Assembly: GCA_015295905.1 (NCBI GenBank)
Contig: DVEB01000345.1
Span: 1 to 41,477 of the forward strand
Direction: 5' to 3'
Length of the DNA: 41,477 bases
Source: Synechococcales cyanobacterium M55_K2018_004
GTDB lineage: Bacteria; Cyanobacteriota; Cyanobacteriia; Elainellales; Elainellaceae
Positions 8,135-17,343 of this stretch are shown here, piece after piece. Positions within the stretch are counted from its first letter, which is position 1; every line of letters begins with the position of its first letter. A program made the translations under genes and the position numbers. The notes beneath the pieces were generated by a model, which ran no database searches, was not told the origin of the DNA, and saw only the letters and a list, made by a program, of their open reading frames with translations.

Positions 8135-8833
8135 ATGCAGATCTTGCTTGTGGACGATGAAGTGGAACTGACCGGGGCGCTCAGTCGGGCGCTGGCACGG
8201 GAGGGCTACCGTGTGGACGTGGCGCACGATGGCGCCGAAGGTAGTCGGTTAGCTCGTCAGGGGCAGTATGACCTGTTGATCCTGGACTGGATGCTGCCGC
8301 ACCTAAGCGGGTTGGAAATTTGTCAGCAGTTGCGATCGCAGGGAGACACCACCCCCGTCCTTTTCTTGACCGCTAAGGACACTATTGACGACCGAGTGGC
8401 GGGGCTGGACGCAGGGGCTGACGACTACTTGGTCAAACCGTTTGAACTGCGGGAACTGTTGGCACGAGTGCGGGCGCTCCTGCGGCGACCACCGACCCTG
8501 GACGTGGGCACCCCAGGGCAACGGCTGCGCGTTGAGGACTTAGAGCTGGACCTGGAAAACCAAGTGGCCTACCGGGGCGATCGCACCATCGAACTTTCAG
8601 AGAAGGAAAGTAAGTTGCTGGCCTACTTTATGCGACACCCCAACCAGTTGCTGACCCATAGCCAAATTGAGGAACACCTCTGGGGTAAGGATGAGAAACC
8701 CAGTAGTAATGCACTAGCGGCCCAGATTCGACTGCTGCGCCGCAAAATTGAAGCCACTCGCGAAATTCCGCTCATTCACACGGTCTATGGCAAAGGCTAT
8801 CGCTTTGGTTCCTCTGCTGGGGGAGAGTCTTAA
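8135..8833 (+). CDS. rppA: OmpR/PhoB-type response regulator, RppA-like
   Basis: 232 aa: an N-terminal receiver (about 1-118) with VDDE near the start, phosphoacceptor in LLILDWMLP (about D51), T in FLTAKD and K in LVKPFE, followed by a winged-helix DNA-binding domain (about 130-228) ending in HTVYGKGYRF. It closely resembles cyanobacterial RppA (NrsR-type) regulators of redox/metal response. In the known systems a histidine kinase (RppB) follows immediately; here a repeat region and then a convergent gene follow instead, so the partner kinase is elsewhere or absent. It lies 24 bases after the exported repeat protein. Confidence 0.9.
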   Translation: MQILLVDDEVELTGALSRALAREGYRVDVAHDGAEGSRLARQGQYDLLILDWMLPHLSGLEICQQLRSQGDTTPVLFLTAKDTIDDRVAGLDAGADDYLVKPFELRELLARVRALLRRPPTLDVGTPGQRLRVEDLELDLENQVAYRGDRTIELSEKESKLLAYFMRHPNQLLTHSQIEEHLWGKDEKPSSNALAAQIRLLRRKIEATREIPLIHTVYGKGYRFGSSAGGES

Positions 8834-8836
8834 TTG

Positions 8837-8953
8837 AACATCAGTTCAGGTTAGGCGGGTTTTGGGGCACCGCGCAGTGTCCCAAAGCTCTGGCTGTTTC
8901 GTGCGTGTCGCATTCAGAACAGCAAGGGCTTCAACCTATCCTCAACTGACGTT
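8837..8953 (+). mobile_element. MITE family C, copy 1 (C1)
   Basis: 117 bp with terminal inverted repeats AACATCAGTTC and (reverse complement of right end) AACGTCAGTTG. It contains a hairpin TTTGGGGCAC/GTGTCCCAAA at 8861-8886 and the motif CAGAACAGCAAGGG (8915-8928), which recurs on the minus strand in C2 (39295-39419). It begins three bases after the stop codon of the response regulator (8831-8833). Confidence 0.75.
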
Positions 8954-9029
8954 GAATTCAATCGCTCCTCGTCGAACTTGCGCTAATGGAGCTAGCAAGT
9001 GTTGTAGCCAGCAGGCTTTTTCCTATCAG

Positions 9030-9118
9030 GCGTTGCTGATCTAAGCGATGAGTGTTTGAGTGAGGGGCGCACGGAGTACGCCCCTCACTCAAACACTCAT
9101 ATTTGGCTTAAGCAACGC
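9030..9118. repeat. Family E palindromic repeat (E1)
   Basis: Outer inverted repeat GCGTTGCT (9030-9037) / AGCAACGC (9111-9118). The inner perfect 22-bp stem (9048-9069 with 9079-9100) encloses a 9-base loop. The right arm, ATATTTGGCTTAAGCAACGC, matches E2 near 33070-33088 with two differences. It lies between convergent genes and could end transcription from both sides. Confidence 0.8.
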
Positions 9119-9126
9119 TGCTTTTT

Positions 9127-9663
9127 CTATTCCTGTGCCCAATGGTAAGCATCACGTTTAGCGTTGATGTTGCGGATATGCTTTTTCACCGTATCGACGG
9201 TGATGTGGAGTTGTTCAGCGATCGCCTTATAGGTGCAGTCTGCCTGCCGCAGAAACCATACCTCAGCCTCACGACGGGTCAGGCCGTAGTGCTCCTGGGC
9301 GGCGATCGCCATCTTCTGAGCAGTCTGTACGCGGTCTTCCAAGGTCACCATCAGGCAGGGTTGACCAACACTACTGAGGTCAATCCAGCGGACACGGATG
9401 CGCACCTGACTGCCCTGAGCCGTCAGGATCACATCATCAATCATGATGGAGGGATTGGAATAGAGCGATCGATTTTTAATTAAACTCTGGCAGATCTGCC
9501 AGATAGATTGTGGGACTTGCGCCAGCGAGCCGCATTCAGGAGAGATGGCGTGGCAGATTTGACGCGCCAGTTGGTTGGCAGAAATCACGTCTCGCTGCTC
9601 TGTCACAATCAAAATTCCATCAATAAATCCTTCGATCACTGCTTGTAACAATTGGTTGTTCAT
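9127..9663 (-). CDS. PAS-like plus LuxR-type HTH transcriptional regulator
   Basis: 178 aa. The N-terminal half (about 1-105) has a PAS-like pattern (ILIVTEQRDVISANQLARQIC, then beta strands ending in MVTLED). The C-terminal half (about 118-175) is a GerE/LuxR helix-turn-helix: LTRREAEVWFLRQADCTYKAIAEQLHITVDTVKKHI. There is no receiver domain, so it probably senses a ligand or partner through the PAS-like part. An AGGAAG-type ribosome site precedes the ATG. It is separated from the kinase operon on the same strand by about 200 bases. A single half of a family C terminus (GAACTGACGTT, 9847-9857) lies in that gap. Confidence 0.85.
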   Translation of the reverse strand: MNNQLLQAVIEGFIDGILIVTEQRDVISANQLARQICHAISPECGSLAQVPQSIWQICQSLIKNRSLYSNPSIMIDDVILTAQGSQVRIRVRWIDLSSVGQPCLMVTLEDRVQTAQKMAIAAQEHYGLTRREAEVWFLRQADCTYKAIAEQLHITVDTVKKHIRNINAKRDAYHWAQE

Positions 9664-9860
9664 AGGGGGGGGCTTCCTGTTGAACGAGAATTGCAGCCAT
9701 CATTCCAAAGGAAGACGGTCTTCTGTGCTGGGATCACTGCTGCACTGTGATCAACAGTTGATGAAGGCCCTGATCCGGAAATTTTGAGAACCAACAGGTG
9801 ATGCCAGCTACCGAGGTAGCCGAGTGGGTGTGCTGTATCCGCACTCGAACTGACGTTGAA

Positions 9861-11174
9861 TCAAGCCATGCTCTCTTGGCTGCACGTCGGAGTCAGGGGC
9901 AGTTCAATCAAAAACTCGGTGCCCCGACCCAGACTAGACGTGCAACTTAAATTGCCTCCATGGTTCTCAACCACAATTTGACGGGCGATCGCCAGTCCCA
10001 ACCCCGTCCCCTTACCAACCTCCTTCGTCGTGAATAGATGGTCAAAGATGCGTGCTTTGACCGCTTCGCTCATCCCTTTTCCATTATCCCGAATCGCAAT
10101 CTGGACCCGGTCTTCCACGACCGAGGTGCGAATGGTAATTTGTTGTGGGTTGGCCTCTAGATAGTCATAGGACTGAGCTTGTGCCATCTCGTCAAAGATG
10201 TCGATCGCATTTGCCAGGATATTCATAAATACCTGGTTGAGTTGACCAGGAAAGCATGCAACTGGCGGTAACTCACCGTAGTTTTGGATGACTGCGATCG
10301 CCGGACGAAACTCATTCGCTTTGAGGCGATACTTCAAAATCAACAAGGTGCTGTCAATCCCATCGTGTAGGTTTGCACAGACCTTATGCTCAGCGTCTGC
10401 ACGGGAAAAGGTACGCAGACTGATGCTGATGGACTTAATCCGATCGGCGGCTCCCTCCATCGAATCCAGCAACTTTGGTAAGTCCTCGGTCAAAAATTCC
10501 AGGTCAATCTCTGCCGCATGGTTTTGAATAGCTGCGGCTGGTGTGGGATAGTGCTGCTGATAAAGCGCTAGATGCGCCAACAGATCACGCACATAGTCCC
10601 TAGCATTGTTAATGCTGCCATTCAAAAAACCGATAGGATTGTTGATTTCATGGGCAACGCCTGAGACAAGATTCCCCAACGATGCCATCTTCTCACTCTG
10701 CACCAGTTGCAGTTGAAACTGTGAAAGCTGATCCAAGGCAGACTGCAACGCCTGGGTCCGTTCTATCACCCGCTGTTCCAAGTCTTTCGTCAGGTGGTGC
10801 AGCCTAAGATGGGTGCTGACCCTGACTAGCAGTTCTTCTGCTTGAAACGGTTTAGTGATGTAGTCCACAGCACCGAGGGAGAACCCCTTGATTTTGCTCT
10901 CTGTGTCAGACAGGGCCGTCATAAAAATGACAGGAATTGTCGCAGTAGACGGTTCAGCCTTAAGCCGCTGACAGGTTTCAAACCCATCCATTCCAGGCAT
11001 TTGCACATCCAGCAGAATGAGGTCAGGCGGATGGGTCGGGATGCGCTTCAGTGCTCGTTCACTATCGAGCACAGTTGCAACCGTATACCCTGCCGCCGTG
11101 AGGACTTCACTCACAACTTCTAAGTTAGCTGGCGTATCATCAATTACTAAAATTCGTCCTTCAGTTTGCATCAT
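9861..11174 (-). CDS. Receiver-histidine kinase (REC-HisKA-HATPase)
   Basis: 437 aa. Receiver domain at 7-125 (IDD near 11-13, phosphoacceptor D56 in [16 protein letters not shown] in ITKPF), a coiled coil at about 128-165, and a HisKA dimerisation domain with phospho-His 175 in [12 protein letters not shown]. The HATPase_c domain has DNGKGM and GTGLGLAI. There is no membrane segment, so it is cytoplasmic and receives a phosphoryl group from another kinase at its N-terminus. Its ATG lies within the last 14 bases of the upstream hybrid kinase gene (overlap 11161-11174), so the two are translationally coupled and probably act in one phosphorelay. Confidence 0.93.
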   Translation of the reverse strand: MMQTEGRILVIDDTPANLEVVSEVLTAAGYTVATVLDSERALKRIPTHPPDLILLDVQMPGMDGFETCQRLKAEPSTATIPVIFMTALSDTESKIKGFSLGAVDYITKPFQAEELLVRVSTHLRLHHLTKDLEQRVIERTQALQSALDQLSQFQLQLVQSEKMASLGNLVSGVAHEINNPIGFLNGSINNARDYVRDLLAHLALYQQHYPTPAAAIQNHAAEIDLEFLTEDLPKLLDSMEGAADRIKSISISLRTFSRADAEHKVCANLHDGIDSTLLILKYRLKANEFRPAIAVIQNYGELPPVACFPGQLNQVFMNILANAIDIFDEMAQAQSYDYLEANPQQITIRTSVVEDRVQIAIRDNGKGMSEAVKARIFDHLFTTKEVGKGTGLGLAIARQIVVENHGGNLSCTSSLGRGTEFLIELPLTPTCSQESMA

Positions 11175-13623
11175 CTTTTACCTCTTCAAGATGCTGTTGC
11201 AACAATTCTTCGATCTGTTCTCCTTTGAATTGTTTAGTCAGTTGCAAGATTGGTGCAGCAAAGCCAGCATATTGGGCATCAGACTGCACCAGTGCTTCCA
11301 AGCACTGACGCAAGGTTTGCAGATTGTCCTGTTGGGCGAGTGCAAGGAATTCAGTCAGGTGTTCTCGCGTTGGCAAAACGATCTCCGTTGCCGTGGCTGA
11401 GGTCTGAGTGGGGTGAGTCGTTACGGTTTCATAGATCCATTCCAGATCTAGATGGGCTGCCAGCAAAGAAAACAGGTCGTTGGCATCGACAGGTTTGCTA
11501 AGAAAGTCATCACCACCAGCGTTGAGTGCCATTTGCTGATCGCTGTGGGCAACTGATGCGGAAGACACAAGTACTTTTAATGATCGGAGTCGTTCGGTTT
11601 GGCGAATCTGCCGGAGCAACTCAAAGCCATCCATCTCTGGCATGGCTAGGTCGGTGATCACTAAGTCGGGGAGGGCTTGCTGAAGTGTTGCTAGGGCTTC
11701 TACCCCGTTTTCAGCCTCTGTTAGGGTAAAGCCAAGGGGTTCCAGCAAATGCACCAAGACCATACGGTTTTCTAGGCGATCATCCACGATCAGGAGGTGC
11801 CGTCGTTGTCCGGTGTATCCAACAATGCGTCGCCCTGCATCAATGGTGCTTTGCTGCACCCAGTCATGGGCGATCGCCAAGTCCACCTCAAAGCAGAAAT
11901 CGCTGCCCACACCCAGTTGGCTCTTAACTTGAATCTGGCCTCCCATCAGTTGCACAATTTGCTGGCTAATGGCCAGTCCTAGGCCCGTACCCTCTGACTG
12001 CCGCTTGCGATCGCCCACCTGTTCAAACGCCTGGAACAACCGTTGCATATGCTCCGGGGCAATTCCCACGCCAGTGTCTGCGATCGCAAACTTGATCCGG
12101 CTTTTTCCTGGAGTAGTCGATTCGACTGCCTCCACCGTAAAATTCACTGACCCCTGATCGGTAAACTTAATTGCGTTACCAATCAAGTTAATCAACACCT
12201 GCCGCAGGCGTTTCTCATCAACCTCCAGGCCCAGAGGTAATTGATCATCAAAATTGCAAGTAAACTCAATGCCCTTTTGTTCGGCCCGGATGCGGCAGAT
12301 CTCGACAATACTTTGCAAGAAAGCGGGAAAGTGAATCGCCTTAGGAGTCAGTTCTAGTTTGCGAGCTTCAATTTTCGAGAGATCCAGAACATCATTAATC
12401 AGGGTTAACAGATGGGAACCACACTGGTAAATAATATGAATCCCGTGCCGTTCTTTTTCAGAGAGTGTCTTCGAGCGTCCGAGAATTTGGGCATACCCAA
12501 GGATGCCATTCAGGGGTGTGCGCAACTCGTGGCTCATGTTTGCGAGGAATTCACTCTTAGCCTGGTTTGCCGCATCTGCTGCCAGTTTGGAGCGTTTGAG
12601 TTGCGCTTGTTCCGTCGATTGCACATAGACCAAAACGCCAATGAGTGAGCCAGCCAAAAGCAAAACAACGAAGGCAATGCCATCAAGCAGCTTGAGTTGA
12701 GACTCGATCGCCGCTTTGGGGATAACCAAGGCAACGGACCAGTTGGCCTCTTGGAGTGGCAGAAAAGCGACGTATTGTTCCTGCCCATCTAGCGTGACTA
12801 ACTCAATGCCCTGTTGGCGTTCGACCATTTTGTTGGCGATCAGTGCCAAGCCTCGGTCTTGAGCCGTCGTTAGGCTAGGAGCAGGCTTTTCTAGGGTGGA
12901 CATGAATGCCCGGTTCGGATGGGTAATTGCTTCCCCCTTAGAATTCAGCGCAAAGGCATAGCTGTTGTCTCCATAAGTTAAATTCTGCACCACTGTAGTG
13001 ATCCGCTCAAGACTCACGGGCGCATTCACAACACCAATGGGTTTTCTGGTGGGGGCCTGAGGGGAGGCAGACCAGATTGGGGCCGCAAACACAATAATAG
13101 GCTTACCATTCACCCGTGAAATGATCGGGTCCATAACCGTTGACTGCCCTGCCATGCCGCGTCGAAAGTGGAGGCGATCGCTCAGGTTAATAGTGGTCTT
13201 TCCCTTGAGGAGATTAAAAAATTGTCCTTCCTGGTCAATAATCCCCAACAATGGCTCGAAAGACTGGAGTCGTTGATGTTCAGCCTTAAAATAGGGCGCG
13301 ATCGCTTCCCAGTCCATGGTTTGGGTAATGGGGGCATTGGCGATCGCTTCTGTTTCTGACCGTCTGAGCGCAATCCATTGGTCAATCTCGTTGGCCCCAA
13401 TATTCACTTTCAGCAAAGCATTTTGCTTTAAATTTTCTAAGGTTGCACTGCGCACAACCTGGTAGCTGAAGTAGGCAGCCATCCCGACAACTAGCGTCGT
13501 CCCACCCACAATCAAGCGCGTCAGGACACTGCGCGAAACCGTTGTGGCTGGTGAGGCAGGGGATTGTCGATTGCAGGTGCTTGGTTCAGAGAGATCATGC
13601 GATCGCTTTGGGAGAGGGAACAT
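11161..13623 (-). CDS. Membrane hybrid histidine kinase (Cache-HisKA-HATPase-REC)
   Basis: About 820 aa from ATG 13623; the frame is also open to an ATG at 13689, adding 22 residues that look non-coding. In the longer numbering: TM1 about 55-78, an extracytoplasmic dCache-like sensor about 80-325, TM2 about 335-357, HisKA with H387 in [12 protein letters not shown], HATPase about 490-605 ([14 protein letters not shown]), receiver about 631-745 with D680 ([14 protein letters not shown]), and a helical tail at 770-842 of the type common on cyanobacterial hybrid kinases. It senses an external small molecule through the Cache domain, ligand unknown. It is followed by the overlapping REC-kinase gene. 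Confidence 0.92.
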   Translation of the reverse strand: MFPLPKRSHDLSEPSTCNRQSPASPATTVSRSVLTRLIVGGTTLVVGMAAYFSYQVVRSATLENLKQNALLKVNIGANEIDQWIALRRSETEAIANAPITQTMDWEAIAPYFKAEHQRLQSFEPLLGIIDQEGQFFNLLKGKTTINLSDRLHFRRGMAGQSTVMDPIISRVNGKPIIVFAAPIWSASPQAPTRKPIGVVNAPVSLERITTVVQNLTYGDNSYAFALNSKGEAITHPNRAFMSTLEKPAPSLTTAQDRGLALIANKMVERQQGIELVTLDGQEQYVAFLPLQEANWSVALVIPKAAIESQLKLLDGIAFVVLLLAGSLIGVLVYVQSTEQAQLKRSKLAADAANQAKSEFLANMSHELRTPLNGILGYAQILGRSKTLSEKERHGIHIIYQCGSHLLTLINDVLDLSKIEARKLELTPKAIHFPAFLQSIVEICRIRAEQKGIEFTCNFDDQLPLGLEVDEKRLRQVLINLIGNAIKFTDQGSVNFTVEAVESTTPGKSRIKFAIADTGVGIAPEHMQRLFQAFEQVGDRKRQSEGTGLGLAISQQIVQLMGGQIQVKSQLGVGSDFCFEVDLAIAHDWVQQSTIDAGRRIVGYTGQRRHLLIVDDRLENRMVLVHLLEPLGFTLTEAENGVEALATLQQALPDLVITDLAMPEMDGFELLRQIRQTERLRSLKVLVSSASVAHSDQQMALNAGGDDFLSKPVDANDLFSLLAAHLDLEWIYETVTTHPTQTSATATEIVLPTREHLTEFLALAQQDNLQTLRQCLEALVQSDAQYAGFAAPILQLTKQFKGEQIEELLQQHLEEVKDDAN

Positions 13624-13946
13624 AAGGCTGAAGCAAGTTGACTCGGCCAGGATTTTTACAGACCTAGAGTTCCCCTGAAAAAGAATCATTCAACACCAAG
13701 CAGTTATCTCAATTCTTCAAACTCCTACGACAAATCTGAAGGGAAGAAGGCAGAGGACTTTTCCACAAGGGGATAGCCCCCCTTTGCCCCCATCTGTCGC
13801 CCTAGTTTCTAGACTAGTTTCTGGAATTAGTCTTCGCACCCAATTCGTCTCAACGCATGGGCATACCCTGCTTTGCTTGCTGCAAGCAGACATCAACGCT
13901 AAATTAGACACAACACTTTCAAGGGGAGTGCAGGCTTGTCCAACCT

Positions 13947-14013
13947 TATAAACTCCCTAGGGAAAACCTATAAACTCCCCTAGGGAAAATCTATAAACTC
14001 CCTAGGGAAAACC
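13947..14013 (+). repeat. Three tandem 22-23 bp iterons with CCTAGG palindromes
   Basis: Three head-to-tail repeats, each beginning TATAAACTCCC and containing the palindromic core TCCCTAGGGA: 13947-13968, 13969-13991, 13992-14013. A fourth, partial TAGGGAAAA follows. The spacing of about two helical turns puts all copies on one DNA face. They lie between the divergent hybrid kinase and PAS/GAF kinase genes, so they may be a cooperative operator. Confidence 0.85.
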
Positions 14014-14150
14014 TAGGGAAAAAGTGTCTACCCAGATGACTCATTTTCCATTCCTTTGCGACGTGTCTTGAACGAATCGCCGATCTGGTATTTGGATGGT
14101 CAAAACAGACTCAACAGATGCTGGCCAGGGCTTTGGACTGATTTCAATTC

Positions 14151-14162
14151 GTACCGCGGTAC
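14151..14162. promoter_or_regulatory. Perfect 12-bp palindrome upstream of PAS/GAF kinase
   Basis: GTACCGCGGTAC reads identically on both strands and ends 18 bases before the ATG at 14181. The position suggests an operator or a leader structure. It could also be chance. Confidence 0.45.
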
Positions 14163-14180
14163 ATCTTAATTCAACGCTTT

Positions 14181-17087
14181 ATGCATCCTTCTGACTCCTC
14201 TCTCTCCTCTTCAATCAATCCTGACGCATGCACCGATCAGGCATTGGATCTGCCTCTGACAGAGGAACAAGCCCTGCGAGTCGAGAACGCGAAATTGCGC
14301 AGCAGAGTGGCTGAGTTGGAAGCACAACTGCGTCACGCTGAGGCATGTTCGCAACTAGTGATGGAAGCGACGCATGATGGCACGTTTGATGTCGATTTAG
14401 TGACTGGAGTCACGCGCTGGTCGCCTCGCTGGTTGGCCATCTTTGGCTATGGCCCTGGAGACGTGATTGATTCCAGGGAGTGGTGGCTCAACACCATTCA
14501 CCCCGATGACCGTGACCGCATTGCGGCGGTCAATGATGCCCTGCTACGCGGTGAGGTGCCCCACTTTGTGGAAGAATACCGCCTACGCTGTCAGGACGGC
14601 AGCTATAAGTGGGTGCTTGACAGTTCGCTGGTGATCTGTGATGCGGCAGGTCAGCCGATGCGGATCGTAGGGGGGATGCGTGACATCAGCGATCGCAAGC
14701 AGACTGAACTAGCGCTGCAAAAGTCACAGACCCGGTTTGCGGCAATTCTCGACATTGCCAGCGATGCCATCATTACCATCAATGAACAACAACAAATTAC
14801 CTTGTTCAACCAAGGGGCTGAAGCCATTTTTGGCTACACCGCCGCCGAAGTCTTGGGGCACCCACTCGATATCCTGCTTCCCCAACGGTTTATCAGTCCC
14901 CACCGTAGTCATGTCCACCAGTTTGACCGATCGCAAGACCGCACGGCCCGTCGCATGGCTGAACGGGGTGAGGCGTTTGGACGACGCAAAGATGGCACAG
15001 AATTTCCAGCAGAAGCCTCTATTTCTCGTCTCGAAATTGGCGGAGAAGTCATCTTCACAGCAATCTTGCGGGATATCAGCGATCGCAAACAGGTGGAACA
15101 GCAGTTGCACACCAAAGCAGAGCAGGAGCGGGCACTGAGTCGGGTCGTCCAGATGATCCGCAACTCACTTGAGCTTGACACTATCTTTGCCACAGCGACC
15201 CAAGCGATGGTTCAATTGTTGCAGATTGAGCAGACGAATCTCATCCAATACTTACCAGAGCAGCAGTGTTGGCGAGTCTTGGTCAGCGCCCAGCTTAGTG
15301 ATGTAATCCCCAGTTCCGTCGGGGTTGAAATTCCAGATGTCAATAATCCTTTGAGTGAACGACTGAAACATGGAGAAATTATCCGGATTGATCAAACAAG
15401 CAGCATTAATGACCCATTAAATCAACGTATAGCCAAACGTTTTCCAGGCAGTTGGTTGTTGATTCCATTGATGGTTGGGGAAACAATCTGGGGATGCTTG
15501 GGCCAATTGGCTCAACGCGAAAATTTTTCTTGGACGGAAGAACAGGTGGAATTATCAGAGGCCGTTGCTAGTCAGTTGGCGATCGCCATCCAACAGGCCC
15601 AGTTGTTTCAGCAAGTGCAACACCTCAACCAAGTGCTAGAACAGCGAGTCCAAGAGCAGACAACCCGGTTGCAACTGGCACTGGCGGCCGCACACATGGG
15701 CGTCTGGGAAGTAGACTGCATCACAGGGCGGGAGTACTGGTCTCCGGAGGTGTATGCCATGCTAGGGTTTTGCAGCGATGCTCAGGGGCGGGTGCTCGAC
15801 CAGCAGGGGCACGAGGTTGCCCCCTATCCCACGGCCAGCTTTTACTGGAGCCGGGTGCATCCCGAAGACCGGGAACACATCCAAAACTTACAAGAGGAAG
15901 CCCGCCAGCAACGGACCTTCTGCGAAGATGAACGGCGAGTCATGATGCCCGATGGCTCTTACCGCTGGCACCTCAGCCGCGCCTCTTACCTCTACGACGA
16001 GGCCGGCAATGCCGTGAAGCTGATTGGCATCTCGATGGATGTGAGCGATCGCAAAGCTGCAGAAGAGGCGCTACGCGAGCGAGAAGACCTGTTTCGGAGC
16101 ATCTTTCAGCACAGCCCAACCCCCATTGGCCTGATGCGCTTGGCAGACCAAGCCATGGTCAAGGTCAATCCTGCCTGGCTTGACCTGCTGGGCTATAGCG
16201 CAGCCGAACTGCCTGGGCTGACCTTAGCAGACATCACTGCCCCCGAGGATCTAGCCTTAGACCAGCAACAAATGCAATTACTCCTGACTGGACACGCGAC
16301 CTGCTGCCAGATGGAAAAGTGCCTCGTGAAAAAGACGGGAGAACCTGTTTGGGTGAATCTCACGTTGTCGTTGCTGCGCGATGCCAACGGCACACCTATC
16401 TATTCCTTAGCCATCAGCGAAGATATCACAGCACGTAAACGGGTTGAGCAAGAACTGCGGGCCTCCTTGGCCGAAAAGGAAGTGCTCCTGCAAGAAATTC
16501 ACCATCGAGTGAAAAACAACTTGCAAATTGTTTCTAGCCTGATGCGTTTGCAGATGGGTCGGGCAGAGGATCAGCGAATTACCAGTCTCATCCAAGAGAC
16601 GCAGCATCGCATTCAATCCATGGCACTCATCCATGAACAGCTTTATCAATCCTCGAATTTTGCCCAAATTGATTTTGGCAACTATGTGCGTAAATTAGTG
16701 CAGATCTTGTTTCGTGCCTACGGTGTTAGCCCATCGCTCATACACACCACGGTTGAAACAGACAGCATTGCTCTCAAGCTGAACCTCGCCATTCCCTGTG
16801 GTCTGATCATTAATGAACTGGTTTCCAATGCCCTGAAGTATGCGTTCCCCAAACATCAAGCGGGGACTATCACAATTTGGCTGCGGCCCTCAACCACCGC
16901 AGTCGATCGGGTGATCTTGGTGATCGCCGATGACGGCATTGGTATGCCCGCTGGTTTTGACTGGAAGACCAGCGAATCCCTTGGCTTACACATCGTGTAT
17001 GGCCTAGTTCGCCAGCTGCGGGGAACGCTCACCCTAGACACCCAGCGGGGCACTCGGTTTGAGATTGAACTGCCGCTGGCCGAGTAA
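14181..17087 (+). CDS. Multi-sensor histidine kinase (PAS-PAS-GAF-PAS-PAS-HisKA_2-HATPase)
   Basis: 968 aa, soluble. Coiled coil about 28-58, PAS/PAC about 60-172 (ends ISDRKQ), PAS about 177-300, GAF about 315-480, coiled coil, PAS about 510-630, PAS about 640-762. The HisKA_2-type dimerisation block EIHHRVKNNLQIVSSLMRLQ is at about 770-790, then HATPase with ELVSNALKYAF, DDGIGMP and SLGLHIVYGLV. This kinase class (PdtaS/HWE-related) often signals through single-domain receivers or antiterminators. The GAF domain has no obvious phytochrome-type chromophore Cys-His motif. No response regulator is adjacent. Iterons and a 12-bp palindrome lie upstream. Confidence 0.92.
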   Translation: MHPSDSSLSSSINPDACTDQALDLPLTEEQALRVENAKLRSRVAELEAQLRHAEACSQLVMEATHDGTFDVDLVTGVTRWSPRWLAIFGYGPGDVIDSREWWLNTIHPDDRDRIAAVNDALLRGEVPHFVEEYRLRCQDGSYKWVLDSSLVICDAAGQPMRIVGGMRDISDRKQTELALQKSQTRFAAILDIASDAIITINEQQQITLFNQGAEAIFGYTAAEVLGHPLDILLPQRFISPHRSHVHQFDRSQDRTARRMAERGEAFGRRKDGTEFPAEASISRLEIGGEVIFTAILRDISDRKQVEQQLHTKAEQERALSRVVQMIRNSLELDTIFATATQAMVQLLQIEQTNLIQYLPEQQCWRVLVSAQLSDVIPSSVGVEIPDVNNPLSERLKHGEIIRIDQTSSINDPLNQRIAKRFPGSWLLIPLMVGETIWGCLGQLAQRENFSWTEEQVELSEAVASQLAIAIQQAQLFQQVQHLNQVLEQRVQEQTTRLQLALAAAHMGVWEVDCITGREYWSPEVYAMLGFCSDAQGRVLDQQGHEVAPYPTASFYWSRVHPEDREHIQNLQEEARQQRTFCEDERRVMMPDGSYRWHLSRASYLYDEAGNAVKLIGISMDVSDRKAAEEALREREDLFRSIFQHSPTPIGLMRLADQAMVKVNPAWLDLLGYSAAELPGLTLADITAPEDLALDQQQMQLLLTGHATCCQMEKCLVKKTGEPVWVNLTLSLLRDANGTPIYSLAISEDITARKRVEQELRASLAEKEVLLQEIHHRVKNNLQIVSSLMRLQMGRAEDQRITSLIQETQHRIQSMALIHEQLYQSSNFAQIDFGNYVRKLVQILFRAYGVSPSLIHTTVETDSIALKLNLAIPCGLIINELVSNALKYAFPKHQAGTITIWLRPSTTAVDRVILVIADDGIGMPAGFDWKTSESLGLHIVYGLVRQLRGTLTLDTQRGTRFEIELPLAE

Positions 17088-17343
17088 CTGACGCAGCATC
17101 GGCGTTGCCGTTGACGCCATGATTATTGAGGTGAGAAGCCCACGGCCTGTGCCCCTCACCCCCACTCATCCGATTTGGATGCAGCCATGCAGCAATTCGC
17201 ATTTTAGCCGTCTGGTGTTCATCCTGAGCATGGCTGGAAGCAATACTCCCCAATCTCTGGGGTTGCGAAACACGCTAGGATCAATACATACCATCCAAAC
17301 CATCCGTTGACTGTTCACGCTGTCGCCATCACTGCTAATCCCT

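Noticed and set aside
13947-14013. Possible CRISPR array
   Set aside because: The three repeats are directly adjacent with no spacers, and no cas genes are present; they are iterons.
14181-17087. Phytochrome-type photoreceptor
   Set aside because: The GAF domain lacks a visible chromophore Cys-His motif and no PHY domain follows.
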